Positions 52,165-61,261 of a DNA stretch of 64,000 bases are shown in pieces. Below the pieces are notes generated by a model that ran no database searches, was not told where the DNA came from, and saw nothing but the letters and a program-made list of their open reading frames with translations. Numbering within the stretch: position 1 is the first letter of the stretch; each line of letters opens with the position of its first letter. A program made the translations under genes and the position numbers. Source of the DNA: Endozoicomonas euniceicola (GTDB taxonomy: Bacteria > Pseudomonadota > Gammaproteobacteria > Pseudomonadales > Endozoicomonadaceae). Where the stretch lies: the NCBI RefSeq assembly GCF_025562755.1, contig NZ_CP103300.1, positions 2,350,501-2,414,500 on the forward strand, written 5' to 3'.

Positions 52165-52603
52165 GCATCTTAAGTTTTTCATCGACTAGCTCAAGATCAG
52201 GAATGCAGGCGGGTAGCTGGTTAACAATGACCTGCGCCTTTTCTGCAACGCCAGCCTCTGCTTCGGCCGTTTGAATGTCGGAAAACAGCAATTCAAGCGA
52301 CTGAGGCAGCCCCTGTATAACCATCCCATAGAACGGAGTTTCTGAGCCTTCTGACAGGCTATTGAAAATAGCCAGTTTGGCGCTGGCTGAAAATTCAGCA
52401 CACCGTCGCTGGTTCAGGCGCTCAAAAACAATCAGGGGAATTTGTTGCCCGCGCCAGACGATATCCCCCGGATACCAGTCTTCAGAATGGCTTTTACCAG
52501 TGGGTCGGGTGTAGTCGATGATGTCCACCACACAAACAGCAGGCACCAGTAATGGCTTTTGTTGCATGGGAATCAGCAGCGACGAAAGGGTTCTGGTATT
52601 CAT
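52112..52603 (-). CDS. chpC: CheW-like protein ChpC of the Pil-Chp system
   Basis: 163-aa CheW-domain scaffold (LLIPMQQKPLLVPAVCVVDIIDY, WRGQQIPLIVFERLN, FYGMVIQGLPQSLELL). It is the last gene of the chemosensory operon, with start codon overlapping the chpA stop (TGATG), implying translational coupling. In Pseudomonas ChpC is a second adaptor besides PilI. Its 3' end overlaps rsmE on the other strand. A chpB-like methylesterase gene is not present between chpA and chpC. Confidence 0.85.
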   Translation of the reverse strand: MNTRTLSSLLIPMQQKPLLVPAVCVVDIIDYTRPTGKSHSEDWYPGDIVWRGQQIPLIVFERLNQRRCAEFSASAKLAIFNSLSEGSETPFYGMVIQGLPQSLELLFSDIQTAEAEAGVAEKAQVIVNQLPACIPDLELVDEKLKMLTHSALPEHLPTDTASA

Positions 52604-55600
52604 CAGAGTGTAAACCTCTTATTCATATCAGGCGTCCGACGATGAGCATAATATTCGCTGACTCTGAACTGGCGAATCAGTACCGCAGGGTCGATAACAA
52701 TCACAACCCGACCATCACCCAGGATCGTGGCACCCTTCACTCCAGACAAGGTGGCAAACTGAGGGCCAGGAGTTTTGCTGACAATGTCCCTTCTGCCAAT
52801 CAGCTCATCCACATGCAGGGCGTATTTCTGTCCACCCCGATCAAGCAGAACCATGTGACAAGAGGCTTCCTGAATCTCTGGTGCCGTATTACCGGTCAGT
52901 TGTCCCAGAGATAGCACCTGATACTGATCCCCTGCGAGCTCAAGAGGCAGTGGGTTCTGAAAGCAGCTTGCCAGAGTGTTTGCTGCAATGGTGGTGACGC
53001 CAGCAATAGATTGCAGAGGTAAGGCGTACAGGCTGTCACCGGCCTGTACCACCAGGACGCGGTGCATTGACAGGGTAAAGGGCAGCCTGAGTCTGAAGCA
53101 GCAGCCTTTACCGCGGGTGCTTTCAATTTGCGTACTGCCGCCCATCTGCCTTATTTCGGCGTTGACCCTGTCCAGTCCAACACCATGGGCTGAGGTGTCA
53201 GTGGTAGTGAAACCAGGCTCAAGAATCAATTGAATCAGGTCGGAATCAGGTAGCTGGTCATTGGGTGCGATCAAGTGCATTTCTACAGCTTTTGTCTGAA
53301 TGGCATCGACATCAATACCCTCTCCATCGTCGTGTAACTCCAGAACAATCTCTGTACCTTCTCTTTTAACCACCAGTTCCAGCTGTCCGGTTTCGGATTT
53401 TCCTGTGGCCCTGCGATCATCAGCGTCTTCAATGCCGTGACTGATTGCGTTGCGGATCAGATACTCAAGCGGTGAAAGAATCCGATCCAGCATGGTACGG
53501 TCCATGTTACCTTCTGCATTTTGAACGTTCAGTTTTACAGGTTTTCCCAGCTCATCAGAAACTCTGGCTGTTATTTGCTTTAGCTTTGGCAGCAGGCAGG
53601 AAAACGACACCATTCGTGCTTGTAGCAATTTGTCCTGAAGCTGAATTTGTGTTCCGGACTGTTGCATAAGAAGGGTACCGGCTTCACTGCTCTTCTTTGC
53701 AATCACCAGACGAAGGTCAGCAAGAACTGAGGCTGATTCCATCAGAGAGCGTGATAGTTGTGACTGGGTTCCCATATCCAGCTGTTCCGTGACCCGGATG
53801 ATAGTGGTTTCCACTTTATCCAGAGTATGACGAATGTCTGTGACTTCCTGTTCGATACGAGCGTGGTTAATGCTGGAATCATCGAAGAGGTCGATAAGCT
53901 GTTCAAATAACTCCGCTGAAACCTGAACCCTCTCCCGGTTCTGTTTCAGCTGCCGGGATACGGGTGTGTACTCTATATCATCGGACTGTGGTTCCCCGGC
54001 AAATGGCTGAGCGAGATAATCCGGCAGATGATGGGCTTCATCTGTCGTCAGCAATTCAGGTTCCGCAGTCAGGGAGGTTACCCCTCCGTCATCCCTGCGA
54101 AGGCAGGGATCCACTGCCGCGGTAGATTCCTGCCTTTTCGGGAATGACGGTATATTCTGTTGTGCCTGCCATTCATTCAGTTTCTGCAGGTATATTAAAG
54201 TGTCCGGAACCGGCTGATCAGCCTTAATGGCTTGCAGCATCTGATCAATACGATCGTGGGTAGCCTGCATTAAGCCCAAAGGGACATCAGCAGTCCATTT
54301 TTCATTGGTGAACTGGCGGGATGCAATTAACTGGTAAACGCCTTCCAGAGCATGGCTGAGGTCTGCCAGATCGTGCTGCTCAGATATTCGCGCACCGTCT
54401 TTTAATGAATGAAGCAGACGCTGGATTTCTTTAACAGGTTCTGGATTGGATGTTTCCTTAACCCAGTCTTCCAGAGCCTGGTGGGCATCTTCACTTATCT
54501 CAAAGGCTTCATCGAGGAACAGGTCCAGCAGTTCTATTTCTTCAACTTCAATTTCGTGCTGAACCTGGCTGGCAGCTGGTGTTTGTACTGGCTGATCATC
54601 GATAACTTCTCCAAACTGCACAGAAATACCATTATCGTCGTCTTCTTCAGGCGCATCGGGGTGTTCTGGCGCTGAATACTGCTCCCCGATGGCCAGGGCA
54701 TCTGCCATTTCCATGCAGACCAGCACATCGGGAGTCAGAAGCTGATTGTCATGGATGTAATCGTCCAGTAACGCCGGGAGCATATCGTTGGCGCGGGCAA
54801 CCAGATTCACCATGTCCGGAGTAAAGGTCGTAGTACCCTCAATCAGGCGATTAAGCATATTTTCAATCGACCAGGCCAGCTCACCAATGATATTGGCTTC
54901 AACCATACGCCCACTACCTTTCAGGGTATGAAAGGCACGTCGTATATCCGCCAGTATATCAAGCTGCCTGTCTGTCGATGATTGCCAGCGGGGGATAAGG
55001 CTGGTCAGTTGTTTCTGAACGTCACTTGCCTCTTCCCTGAATACCTCCAACAGGTCTTTATCAATCGGACCTGTCTTTCCTTCTGGCGAGGTTTCGGGCG
55101 TCGTTTTGGCCGTAGTGTCGGATAAGTCAGACGGAGATTCAGCTTGCTCCGCCAAAGGCTCATCAGTCTGGAAAACAGCGTTTGATGAACGTTCGGGTAC
55201 AGCTGTATCAGGTTCAATTTCAACTAATGTAAGGGAAGCTGGCAGAGGTGTGGATTCAGCCGGTTTGCCGCTGGCAAAATGCTGAAGAACCGTCTCCAGT
55301 TTTAACAGCCCGGTTGCGATGGTGATGAGTGCCGTTTCCGCGTTACTGTTTTGTGCGCTGTGTCCAGTTTCAATAACACTGTGTAGTTGTTGTTTATAAT
55401 GCAGAACCTGTTGTCCCTGCTCTTCCAGCCCAAGCATTATCAGAGTGTCGCTTACCTGCTGAATAATCGGGAGCTGGTTCTGGAGGGGCAGTGGGTCTGG
55501 CTCAGTAGCCATGAGATAGAGATTTAAGGCGTCTTTGATGCCTGCCAGCTCACTGCTCAAAGCCTCTATTGCAGCCTCTTTGCCAGCAGTGGCATTGTCT

Positions 55601-56202
55601 TCACTGTTATTCAAAGCGTCATGAAGTTTATAGCGAGCTTTTATGGCGCTGCCAAAACTGCCGTCACCCTCAGACTGGGACTGGGCAATAAAATACAGCA
55701 AACCCCTGAATAGCCGGTCGTCGGGTGTTGTATTAATAAACGATGGCCCTTTGACCACAAAAGCCCGAAGCTGCAAGTCTACGGAGCGCAACAGGTTGGT
55801 GACAGGCAGGCTTTGCTTAATACTGCCGTTCTGTAAACCTTCAACCAGGGCAATACAGGCTTCCCATAATGGACTCAGGGGAGCATCCCAGCACAGATTC
55901 TGTAGCTTGGCGAAGATGCGAGCCATAAACTGTAGCTGTTGCTCTCTGTGCTGCTCACGCAGATAAGCAGCCAGTACAACCTGATATTTCTGTCGTATTT
56001 TAGGCAGCAGGCTGGTGATGTCGGACTGTTCCAGCTTCTGAATCTGCTCATCACTGAGAGGAGGTGGAAAGTCGGGTATCTGTGGATGGAAAAAGGCCGC
56101 TTTGGATAATGCGTCGGTACCGCCCGGGCTGTCTCCGGCATGGTTCCCGGCATCGTGCCTATCAAGATGGTTATTATCGGCATAGCCCTGTTGATCTGCC
56201 AT
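52603..56202 (-). CDS. chpA: ChpA-like CheA histidine kinase of the Pil-Chp system
   Basis: 1199 aa from MADQQGYADNN. An N-terminal helical region (to about 390) precedes two phosphotransfer domains: His425 in HTLKGSGR and His598 in RLLHSLKDGAR. Then come a dimerisation region (VSAELFEQLIDLFDDSSINHARIEQ), a HATPase (LIRNAISHGIED N-box, DDGEGID, AHGVGLD) and a CheW-like end (VLVVQAGDSLYALPLQSI, VDELIGRRDIV). It controls type IV pili with PilJ, PilI and PilH. Pseudomonas ChpA has more Hpt-type domains and a C-terminal receiver; here the protein stops after CheW. Residues about 685-706 are encoded by a palindromic repeat inserted in frame. Confidence 0.92.
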   Translation of the reverse strand: MADQQGYADNNHLDRHDAGNHAGDSPGGTDALSKAAFFHPQIPDFPPPLSDEQIQKLEQSDITSLLPKIRQKYQVVLAAYLREQHREQQLQFMARIFAKLQNLCWDAPLSPLWEACIALVEGLQNGSIKQSLPVTNLLRSVDLQLRAFVVKGPSFINTTPDDRLFRGLLYFIAQSQSEGDGSFGSAIKARYKLHDALNNSEDNATAGKEAAIEALSSELAGIKDALNLYLMATEPDPLPLQNQLPIIQQVSDTLIMLGLEEQGQQVLHYKQQLHSVIETGHSAQNSNAETALITIATGLLKLETVLQHFASGKPAESTPLPASLTLVEIEPDTAVPERSSNAVFQTDEPLAEQAESPSDLSDTTAKTTPETSPEGKTGPIDKDLLEVFREEASDVQKQLTSLIPRWQSSTDRQLDILADIRRAFHTLKGSGRMVEANIIGELAWSIENMLNRLIEGTTTFTPDMVNLVARANDMLPALLDDYIHDNQLLTPDVLVCMEMADALAIGEQYSAPEHPDAPEEDDDNGISVQFGEVIDDQPVQTPAASQVQHEIEVEEIELLDLFLDEAFEISEDAHQALEDWVKETSNPEPVKEIQRLLHSLKDGARISEQHDLADLSHALEGVYQLIASRQFTNEKWTADVPLGLMQATHDRIDQMLQAIKADQPVPDTLIYLQKLNEWQAQQNIPSFPKRQESTAAVDPCLRRDDGGVTSLTAEPELLTTDEAHHLPDYLAQPFAGEPQSDDIEYTPVSRQLKQNRERVQVSAELFEQLIDLFDDSSINHARIEQEVTDIRHTLDKVETTIIRVTEQLDMGTQSQLSRSLMESASVLADLRLVIAKKSSEAGTLLMQQSGTQIQLQDKLLQARMVSFSCLLPKLKQITARVSDELGKPVKLNVQNAEGNMDRTMLDRILSPLEYLIRNAISHGIEDADDRRATGKSETGQLELVVKREGTEIVLELHDDGEGIDVDAIQTKAVEMHLIAPNDQLPDSDLIQLILEPGFTTTDTSAHGVGLDRVNAEIRQMGGSTQIESTRGKGCCFRLRLPFTLSMHRVLVVQAGDSLYALPLQSIAGVTTIAANTLASCFQNPLPLELAGDQYQVLSLGQLTGNTAPEIQEASCHMVLLDRGGQKYALHVDELIGRRDIVSKTPGPQFATLSGVKGATILGDGRVVIVIDPAVLIRQFRVSEYYAHRRTPDMNKRFTL
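54086..54150. repeat. 65-bp palindromic MITE-like repeat inside chpA
   Basis: Long imperfect hairpin whose arms start CCGTCATCCCTGCGAAGGCAGG and, in reverse complement from the other side, CCGTCATTCCCGAAAAGGCAGG. This is the form of the widespread GTCATTCCCGCG...GCGGGAATCC repeat family. It translates in frame as PSFPKRQESTAAVDPCLRRDDGG-like sequence, the usual protein signature of such insertions. It lies between the second Hpt and the dimerisation region. Confidence 0.8.
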
Positions 56203-56268
56203 GAACGGCTCCGTTAAAAGCAACCCTGTTTTTCAGCGTATCGTTGTCAACGCATCGTTTTCAGCACT

Positions 56269-56340
56269 TTATGACTCAAGTTATGACTCAAGTTATGACT
56301 CAAGTTATGACTCAAGTTATGACTCAAGTTGTGACTCAAG
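56269..56340. repeat. Six tandem 12-bp units (TTATGACTCAAG) between pilJ and chpA
   Basis: Five exact units and a sixth with one change (TTGTGACTCAAG). On the coding (minus) strand each reads CTTGAGTCATAA. The pilJ stop codon TGA (56336-56338) falls in the first unit, and the array ends 66 bp before the chpA start. Copy-number change would alter the pilJ-chpA spacing without touching either protein core. Confidence 0.92.
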
Positions 56341-58468
56341 CGGTCGCGCTGAACTCATCGTCATCAATGTCCGGATTGATTTCAGTGCCAGCGGACTCTC
56401 CTATAAAGGCTTCAGCGGGGGAATCCGAACCTGAGTCCGGGAGCCGGAAGCCGGAAACGGACTGGCGCATTTCTACCGCCATTTCTGTCAGAGTCCCTAC
56501 AGAATCAGCAGTTGCGGTGTTTCCGGAAGCGGTCTGGTTTGTGATGTCGCTTATCGTTAACATGCGCTGGGAAATCTGTGCGGCAGATTCTGTCTGGTTT
56601 CTTGCTGTGGCAGAGATATCTCTGACCAGCCTTGCCAGATTACCAGACACCTGTTCAATTTCTGCCAGTGCTATACCTGCGTCTTCTGCCAGCTGAGCAC
56701 CGTTGACTACCTGAGAAGTGGTCTGTTCCATGGACGCAACGGCTTCGTGGGTATCGTTCTGAATAGCGGTTACCAGCGTTTCTACCTGCCGGGTTGCGCC
56801 GGACACCCGTTCAGCCAGACGTTGCACTTCGTCTGCCACGGCTGCAAAGCCCCGGCCTGCTTCACCCGCCATGGAGGCCTGAATGGCAGCGTTAAGGGAC
56901 AGGATATTCGTCTGGTCAGCAATGTCGTTAATCAGTGAGATAATGTCGCTGATTTCACGGGAAGACTCACCCAGTCGTTTAATCCGACGGGAAGTGTCCT
57001 CAATCTGATCCCGGATAATGTTCATACCGCTGATGGTGTTACGAATAACCTGTGTCCCGTTGGTTGCGATATCTGCAGAGCGGCTCGCCACTTCGGCAGA
57101 TTGTGCCGCGTCCCGTGATACCAGACGCATGGACTCGGACATAGCATTAACCGATTGTGTGGTAATGCTGATTTCCCGGGCCTGGTTTTCAGCAGCCTGT
57201 GCCATCTCGTTAGCAGTGCTCTGGGTTTTCCGGGCTGAGCTGTCCACCTCAACCGCAGACTGGTGAATGGTTTTGACCAGGGCACGAAGCTGCTCAATGG
57301 AGAAGTTGACAGAGTCTGCAATAGGGCCGGTAAAGTCTTCTGTAACGGTGGCTGAAACCGTCAGGTCTCCTTCTGCAAGGTCTTCCATTTCATTCATCAG
57401 GCGCATGATGGCTTTCTGGTTGGCTTCATTCTGAGCCCGGGTTTCAGCCAGTCGCCGTTGTGCGGCGCGGTTAATGCTTATGGCCACCAGCACCAGTGCA
57501 ATAAAGGCCAGTACTCCAATAACAATCACGAAGGTTTCATTAACAAAGCGGGACCGGGCTGTTGCCTCAAAGGTGTCCTGGAGGATGGAAGTCTGTTGCA
57601 GCAATTGCTGGGCATCGGTGAAAATCATGCTGGACGCTGCACGCACCTGAAACAGTTCTGGTGAGATGACCAGTATTTCGTCCACGCTGCTTTCTACGAA
57701 ACTGAACAGATCGGCAATTTCTGCGAGCCTGTCCAGGGCTTCATCATCGGTGACCTGGTTGATGCGCATGGCCTGGTTGCCATACAGCATACCTTCAAGA
57801 ACCCGACCAAACAATTTGGTGTCACGGCCAAAGGTATCGGCGGCTATAATCGCATTTTCGCCCCCGCGCAGAATTCTGGAAACGTTGGCTACAATTCTTT
57901 CAGCCAGCCACGACTGGCGTTGTGCCAGGGCAACCTGGTCTGTCGGGGTGCCGTTTTCCAGCAGAATATCAATGACTTCATCGTATTCCACCTGTAGTTG
58001 TGGAATGGTGTCACTGAGAGTACCTGCCATATCGTGCAGATTCAGAACCGTTTCTTCGGCAGCCAGAATGTTGTCTGCTTCAGCTCTCAGTTCTGTCCAT
58101 GAAGCTTCAATGGATTTAAGCTGGCTCAGGGCGGAGATATCACCGGGCTGCATATAGGGTGAGACGGTCACATCAGAGTTGTATAGAGAACTAAACGTTT
58201 CATCGAACTCATTGCGGGCTTCCCTCAGCAGGGTAAAGGCTTCTTCCTTGCCCCCGGCTGCCTCGGATGAGTTGGTGGAAATTCTCTGTGACAGTACCCG
58301 CAACTCACCAGAGCTGGAAATCAGTTGCTGGCTGAGGCGGTTTTCCTGGTTGATGTAAACCAATGCTGTCAGCATAACCACAAGCGATAGAATTAACAGC
58401 GAGATAGCCCCGGCTGTTGCGCGATAGCCTGATCTACTTTGGGCACTGTCTGCATTGATGCCTTTCAT
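56336..58468 (-). CDS. pilJ: Type IV pilus methyl-accepting chemotaxis protein PilJ
   Basis: 710-aa inner-membrane chemoreceptor of the Pil-Chp system. A first TM helix at about 19-41 (AISLLILSLVVMLTALVYI) and a second at about 312-334 (FVIVIGVLAFIALVLVAISI) enclose a periplasmic PilJ-type sensor with two helical repeats. Then a HAMP region (NEMEDLAEGDLTVSATVTEDFTGPIADSVN) and the MCP signalling hairpin with DIADQTNILSLNAAIQASMAGEAGRGFAAVADEVQRLAERV. It signals through PilI/ChpC to ChpA. The stop lies in a 12-bp tandem repeat array. It is preceded by pilI after 20 bp. Confidence 0.93.
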   Translation of the reverse strand: MKGINADSAQSRSGYRATAGAISLLILSLVVMLTALVYINQENRLSQQLISSSGELRVLSQRISTNSSEAAGGKEEAFTLLREARNEFDETFSSLYNSDVTVSPYMQPGDISALSQLKSIEASWTELRAEADNILAAEETVLNLHDMAGTLSDTIPQLQVEYDEVIDILLENGTPTDQVALAQRQSWLAERIVANVSRILRGGENAIIAADTFGRDTKLFGRVLEGMLYGNQAMRINQVTDDEALDRLAEIADLFSFVESSVDEILVISPELFQVRAASSMIFTDAQQLLQQTSILQDTFEATARSRFVNETFVIVIGVLAFIALVLVAISINRAAQRRLAETRAQNEANQKAIMRLMNEMEDLAEGDLTVSATVTEDFTGPIADSVNFSIEQLRALVKTIHQSAVEVDSSARKTQSTANEMAQAAENQAREISITTQSVNAMSESMRLVSRDAAQSAEVASRSADIATNGTQVIRNTISGMNIIRDQIEDTSRRIKRLGESSREISDIISLINDIADQTNILSLNAAIQASMAGEAGRGFAAVADEVQRLAERVSGATRQVETLVTAIQNDTHEAVASMEQTTSQVVNGAQLAEDAGIALAEIEQVSGNLARLVRDISATARNQTESAAQISQRMLTISDITNQTASGNTATADSVGTLTEMAVEMRQSVSGFRLPDSGSDSPAEAFIGESAGTEINPDIDDDEFSATA

Positions 58469-58488
58469 TATTATTATTCCCGATTATG

Positions 58489-59136
58489 TTATTCAGTGAC
58501 CGCCATTAGAAAGTCTGAATGATTGACTAATTTGTTGATGCTGAAAACTGGGTATTTTTTTTCCAGGCTGTAACAGCCTTCAGTAAAGTAATTAACAGTG
58601 TCTGTGCTGTCAGCAGTGGTTGTCAGGGCTTCTTTAGTAAAACACTCTGAAGGAAAGTGTACCATCCCCTGCACTTCGTCAACGATCAGGCCGACAGGCA
58701 TCTGTTGACAGCTGACTACCATAATCCGTCGTATGTTTCTGCCTGATGGTGTCGGTAAACCAAGAAACTCTGGCAGATCGATAATTGGAACCAGACGTCC
58801 ATGAACGTTAGACAGGCCTTTTGCCCAGCTTTTTGTTCCAGGCAGTGGTGTTATGGTCGGGACAGGCAGAACCTCAGTGATGTCCTCAATACCTGCGACG
58901 TAGTGCCGTTGGTTCAGCCTGAAGCCTATACCCACCCATGGCGCGGTTGGCTGCTTGCATTCCGGAGGCTCCTGGGCATGGAGAACCACCTGGGTTTGCA
59001 TCTGCTGAAGCAACTCGAAGGGTTTTAAAACCGTTGCTTTGTTATTGCTTGCAGGTGCCTTTTCATCGGTTGGCGTTGGCATGGCTGTTTTTTCGCTCAT
59101 GGCTTTTTTTCCGCTCATGGCTGTTTCTTCGCTCAT
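58489..59136 (-). CDS. pilI: CheW-like adaptor PilI
   Basis: 215-aa CheW-family adaptor coupling PilJ to ChpA. The core contains PWVGIGFRLNQRHYVAGIEDITEVLPVPTI-type sequence in shorter blocks (WVGIGFRLNQRHYVAG, VLPVPTITPLPGTKSWAKGL, NVHGRLVPIIDLPEFLG, GLIVDEVQGMVHF). The N-terminus has three repeats MSEETA, MSGKKA, MSEKTA, each starting with Met, from an 18-bp DNA repeat, so translation could start at 59136, 59118, 59100 or 59082. No strong ribosome site marks one of them; AGCGGAAAA precedes the third. It lies 15 bp after pilH. Confidence 0.9.
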   Translation of the reverse strand: MSEETAMSGKKAMSEKTAMPTPTDEKAPASNNKATVLKPFELLQQMQTQVVLHAQEPPECKQPTAPWVGIGFRLNQRHYVAGIEDITEVLPVPTITPLPGTKSWAKGLSNVHGRLVPIIDLPEFLGLPTPSGRNIRRIMVVSCQQMPVGLIVDEVQGMVHFPSECFTKEALTTTADSTDTVNYFTEGCYSLEKKYPVFSINKLVNHSDFLMAVTE

Positions 59137-59152
59137 GGCTGTTTTTATAAAT
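59081..59152. repeat. Four imperfect 18-bp repeats at the pilI start
   Basis: Units at 59081, 59099, 59117 and 59135, consensus ATGGCTGTTTTTTCGCTC on the plus strand. On the coding strand they give GAGCGAAAAAACAGCCAT, so each unit supplies a start codon and a purine-rich stretch before the next one. Confidence 0.85.
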
Positions 59153-59526
59153 CAAGCAGATACCGGGCTGGTGAGTTTTGTCAGTGTATTCAGCAGCACT
59201 TTTTCATCAATGGGTTTGGTCAGGTAGTCTTTCGCTCCCTGTCGCAGTCCCCAGACTTTGTCAGTTTCCTGATCCTTTGTCGTGATGATGATAATGGGAA
59301 TTCGATGAGTTTCTGAGTCTTTAGACAGTTGTCGTGTTGCTTGAAAGCCGTTTAATCCCGGCATGACTATGTCCATCAGAACCGCATCCGGTTTTTCCCG
59401 CCTGCATAGTGCAACCCCGTCGGCACCGTTTTCAGCGGTAATGACGTTGTAACCGTTTTTTTCCAGTATGGCTTTTAGTCGATACAGCTCTTTGGGCGAA
59501 TCGTCAACTACTAAGACATTGGCCAT
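59152..59526 (-). CDS. pilH: Response regulator PilH
   Basis: 124-aa single-domain receiver. Asp pair in VLVVDDSPKELYRL, phospho-accepting Asp in DAVLMDIVMPGLNGFQATRQLSKD, Thr in IIIITTKDQETDKVWGLRQGAKDYLTKPID with the conserved Lys. It follows Pseudomonas PilH nearly residue by residue (DIVMPGLNGFQATRQL, KDQETDKVWG). It opens the operon pilH-pilI-pilJ-chpA-chpC. PilG, usually next to PilH, is not seen upstream; a 246-bp gap (59527-59772) leads to the divergent tolC-type gene and must contain both promoters. Confidence 0.93.
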   Translation of the reverse strand: MANVLVVDDSPKELYRLKAILEKNGYNVITAENGADGVALCRREKPDAVLMDIVMPGLNGFQATRQLSKDSETHRIPIIIITTKDQETDKVWGLRQGAKDYLTKPIDEKVLLNTLTKLTSPVSA

Positions 59527-59772
59527 TTTGCCCCCTTGTTCAGGTTCACCTTATTATTTTTAATCAATCTGCCGTATATAGGGTACGGCTTCAGGCTATT
59601 AGCTGCCCTGCTATTCTGGTGTACCAGTATCTGCATTTTTTAGCACATAAGTGTTACCTGTGACCAGAGACAACCCGAGGTTTGTTCACTCATAACGGCC
59701 AGAGCTAAAGGTTTCTGTTAGCCGGTCGATGCTGCCATTATTCAAATCCAAACAAAATCGCAGGGAATGCTA

Positions 59773-61077
59773 ATGAAAATGAGAGTGTCGCTGGCAGCGG
59801 GGGTATTCCTGGGTTGCCTTTCAATACCGGCTGCCAGTTCTGCTGAAACCCTTCAGGAAGTTCTGAATAAAGCGTTGCAAACAAACCCTCAGGCGCTCGC
59901 CAGTCTGAACCGTTACCGTGCTGAAATGGAGAATGCGGATGCAGTTTGGGGAAGGTATTTCCCTACTGTCGATATAACAACGGGGGTTGGCAAGCAGAAG
60001 AGGTATGTTGATGGTCTTGACAATAACGACAAAATTGTAACCCGCAAAGAAGCCTCCCTGTCTGTAAAGCAAAACCTGTTTTCCGGATTTAATACCAAAA
60101 ACAGTGTTGAGCAGGCCCGTCAGCGTGCCAAAGCCGAATCATTGCGCCTGAAGAACACTTTGCAGGACCTGAGCCTGAAGATTGTCGATGCCTATCTGAA
60201 AGTCCTTGAACGCAGGGATATGATTGATCTGGCCATTGAGAATCTGAAAATGCACGATGTTATTTTTCAACAGATTCAGCAACGGGCTCAGCAGGGGGTT
60301 GCCAGAAGTTCTGACCTTGCCCAGATTGAAGGTCGGCGGGCTCGTGCCAATGCCAATGTCGTCAATGCCCGTAACAATCTTGCTGATGCTGAAAGTGAGT
60401 TTATGGCTTTGGTAGGGTCAATGCCCGGCGATCTTGAACAGCCTGGCTCATGGAAGCTAAAAATGCCAGAGTCGCTGGAAGCTGCCTTGCAGAACACGAT
60501 TAACTCACATCCTAATGCCCTGGCGTCAGCCCATGAAATCAAGGCTTCGCAGTCTCAGTATGAATCGTTGAAAAGTAGTTTCTATCCAACACTGGATTTT
60601 GAACTGGATCAAAGCTGGAAAAAAAATGCAGACGGTCAGGCAGGCAGGGTTCGTGATGCCACGGCAGTACTGAAATTAAGGTACAACCTGTTCAAAGGAG
60701 GAGCTGACAAAGCCCGCCTTGATGAAAGTGCCTATCGCGCTGAAGAGAGTCGGGCCCAGCGTGATCGGGTTTTGCGGACCCTCGAAGAAACCCTCCGGAT
60801 CGCCTGGGCTGCGTATGAATTCAATAGGGAGCAGCAGAAGTTTCTGCGTCTGCATGAAGAGTCGAGCCGCGAGAGTGTTGAAGCTTACCGGGAACAGTTC
60901 AATATTGGTAAAAGGACGCTTCTGGATCTGTTGGACAGTGAGAACGAACTGTTTCAGTCCAGTCGCAGCCTGACCAGTGCAATTTACCAGGAAGCCTTTG
61001 CCCGCTACAGGGTTCTGGCAGCTTCCGGGGAATTGATGAACGTGCTTGAAATCAAAATACCAGCAGGCTGGGAGTAA
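59773..61077 (+). CDS. TolC-family outer-membrane efflux/secretion channel
   Basis: 434-aa outer-membrane factor for type I secretion or efflux. The start at 59773 has AGGGA 7 bp upstream; an ATG at 59767 would be too close. Signal peptide MKMRVSLAAGVFLGCLSIPAASSAE. Two homologous halves of long helices with the typical NPQALASLNRYRAEMENADAVWGRYFPTVD and SLSVKQNLFSGFNTKNSVEQA in the first half. LKLRYNLFKGGADKARLDE and FNIGKRTLLDLLDSENELFQSS in the second. The style is that of AggA/LapE-like TolC proteins that serve adhesin secretion. No ABC or membrane-fusion partner gene is adjacent. Confidence 0.9.
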   Translation: MKMRVSLAAGVFLGCLSIPAASSAETLQEVLNKALQTNPQALASLNRYRAEMENADAVWGRYFPTVDITTGVGKQKRYVDGLDNNDKIVTRKEASLSVKQNLFSGFNTKNSVEQARQRAKAESLRLKNTLQDLSLKIVDAYLKVLERRDMIDLAIENLKMHDVIFQQIQQRAQQGVARSSDLAQIEGRRARANANVVNARNNLADAESEFMALVGSMPGDLEQPGSWKLKMPESLEAALQNTINSHPNALASAHEIKASQSQYESLKSSFYPTLDFELDQSWKKNADGQAGRVRDATAVLKLRYNLFKGGADKARLDESAYRAEESRAQRDRVLRTLEETLRIAWAAYEFNREQQKFLRLHEESSRESVEAYREQFNIGKRTLLDLLDSENELFQSSRSLTSAIYQEAFARYRVLAASGELMNVLEIKIPAGWE

Positions 61078-61113
61078 AATAGAGTTCTCGCCGTCAGCTT
61101 TTACCACTCTTCG

Positions 61114-61144
61114 AAAGCCGGATTAATTGATCCGGCTTTTTCTT
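61114..61144 (+). terminator. Intrinsic terminator after the TolC-family gene
   Basis: Stem AAAGCCGGAT/ATCCGGCTTT with loop TAATTG, followed by TTTCTTTT. It lies 37 bp past the stop codon. A clear rho-independent terminator that separates tolC from the PTS genes. Confidence 0.92.
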
Positions 61145-61261
61145 TTCATAGTATCCAATCTTCTACTAGCCTTATCTCCCAAAGGAAAACAACCGTAGGG
61201 CTGCCTGTTATCGGCCAGACTCTACTTTCCCATTTAAAGAATAAATTTCAGACGGGTAATT

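Noticed and set aside
56269..56340. CRISPR array
   Set aside because: Units are 12 bp, directly adjacent and without spacers, and no cas genes are present.
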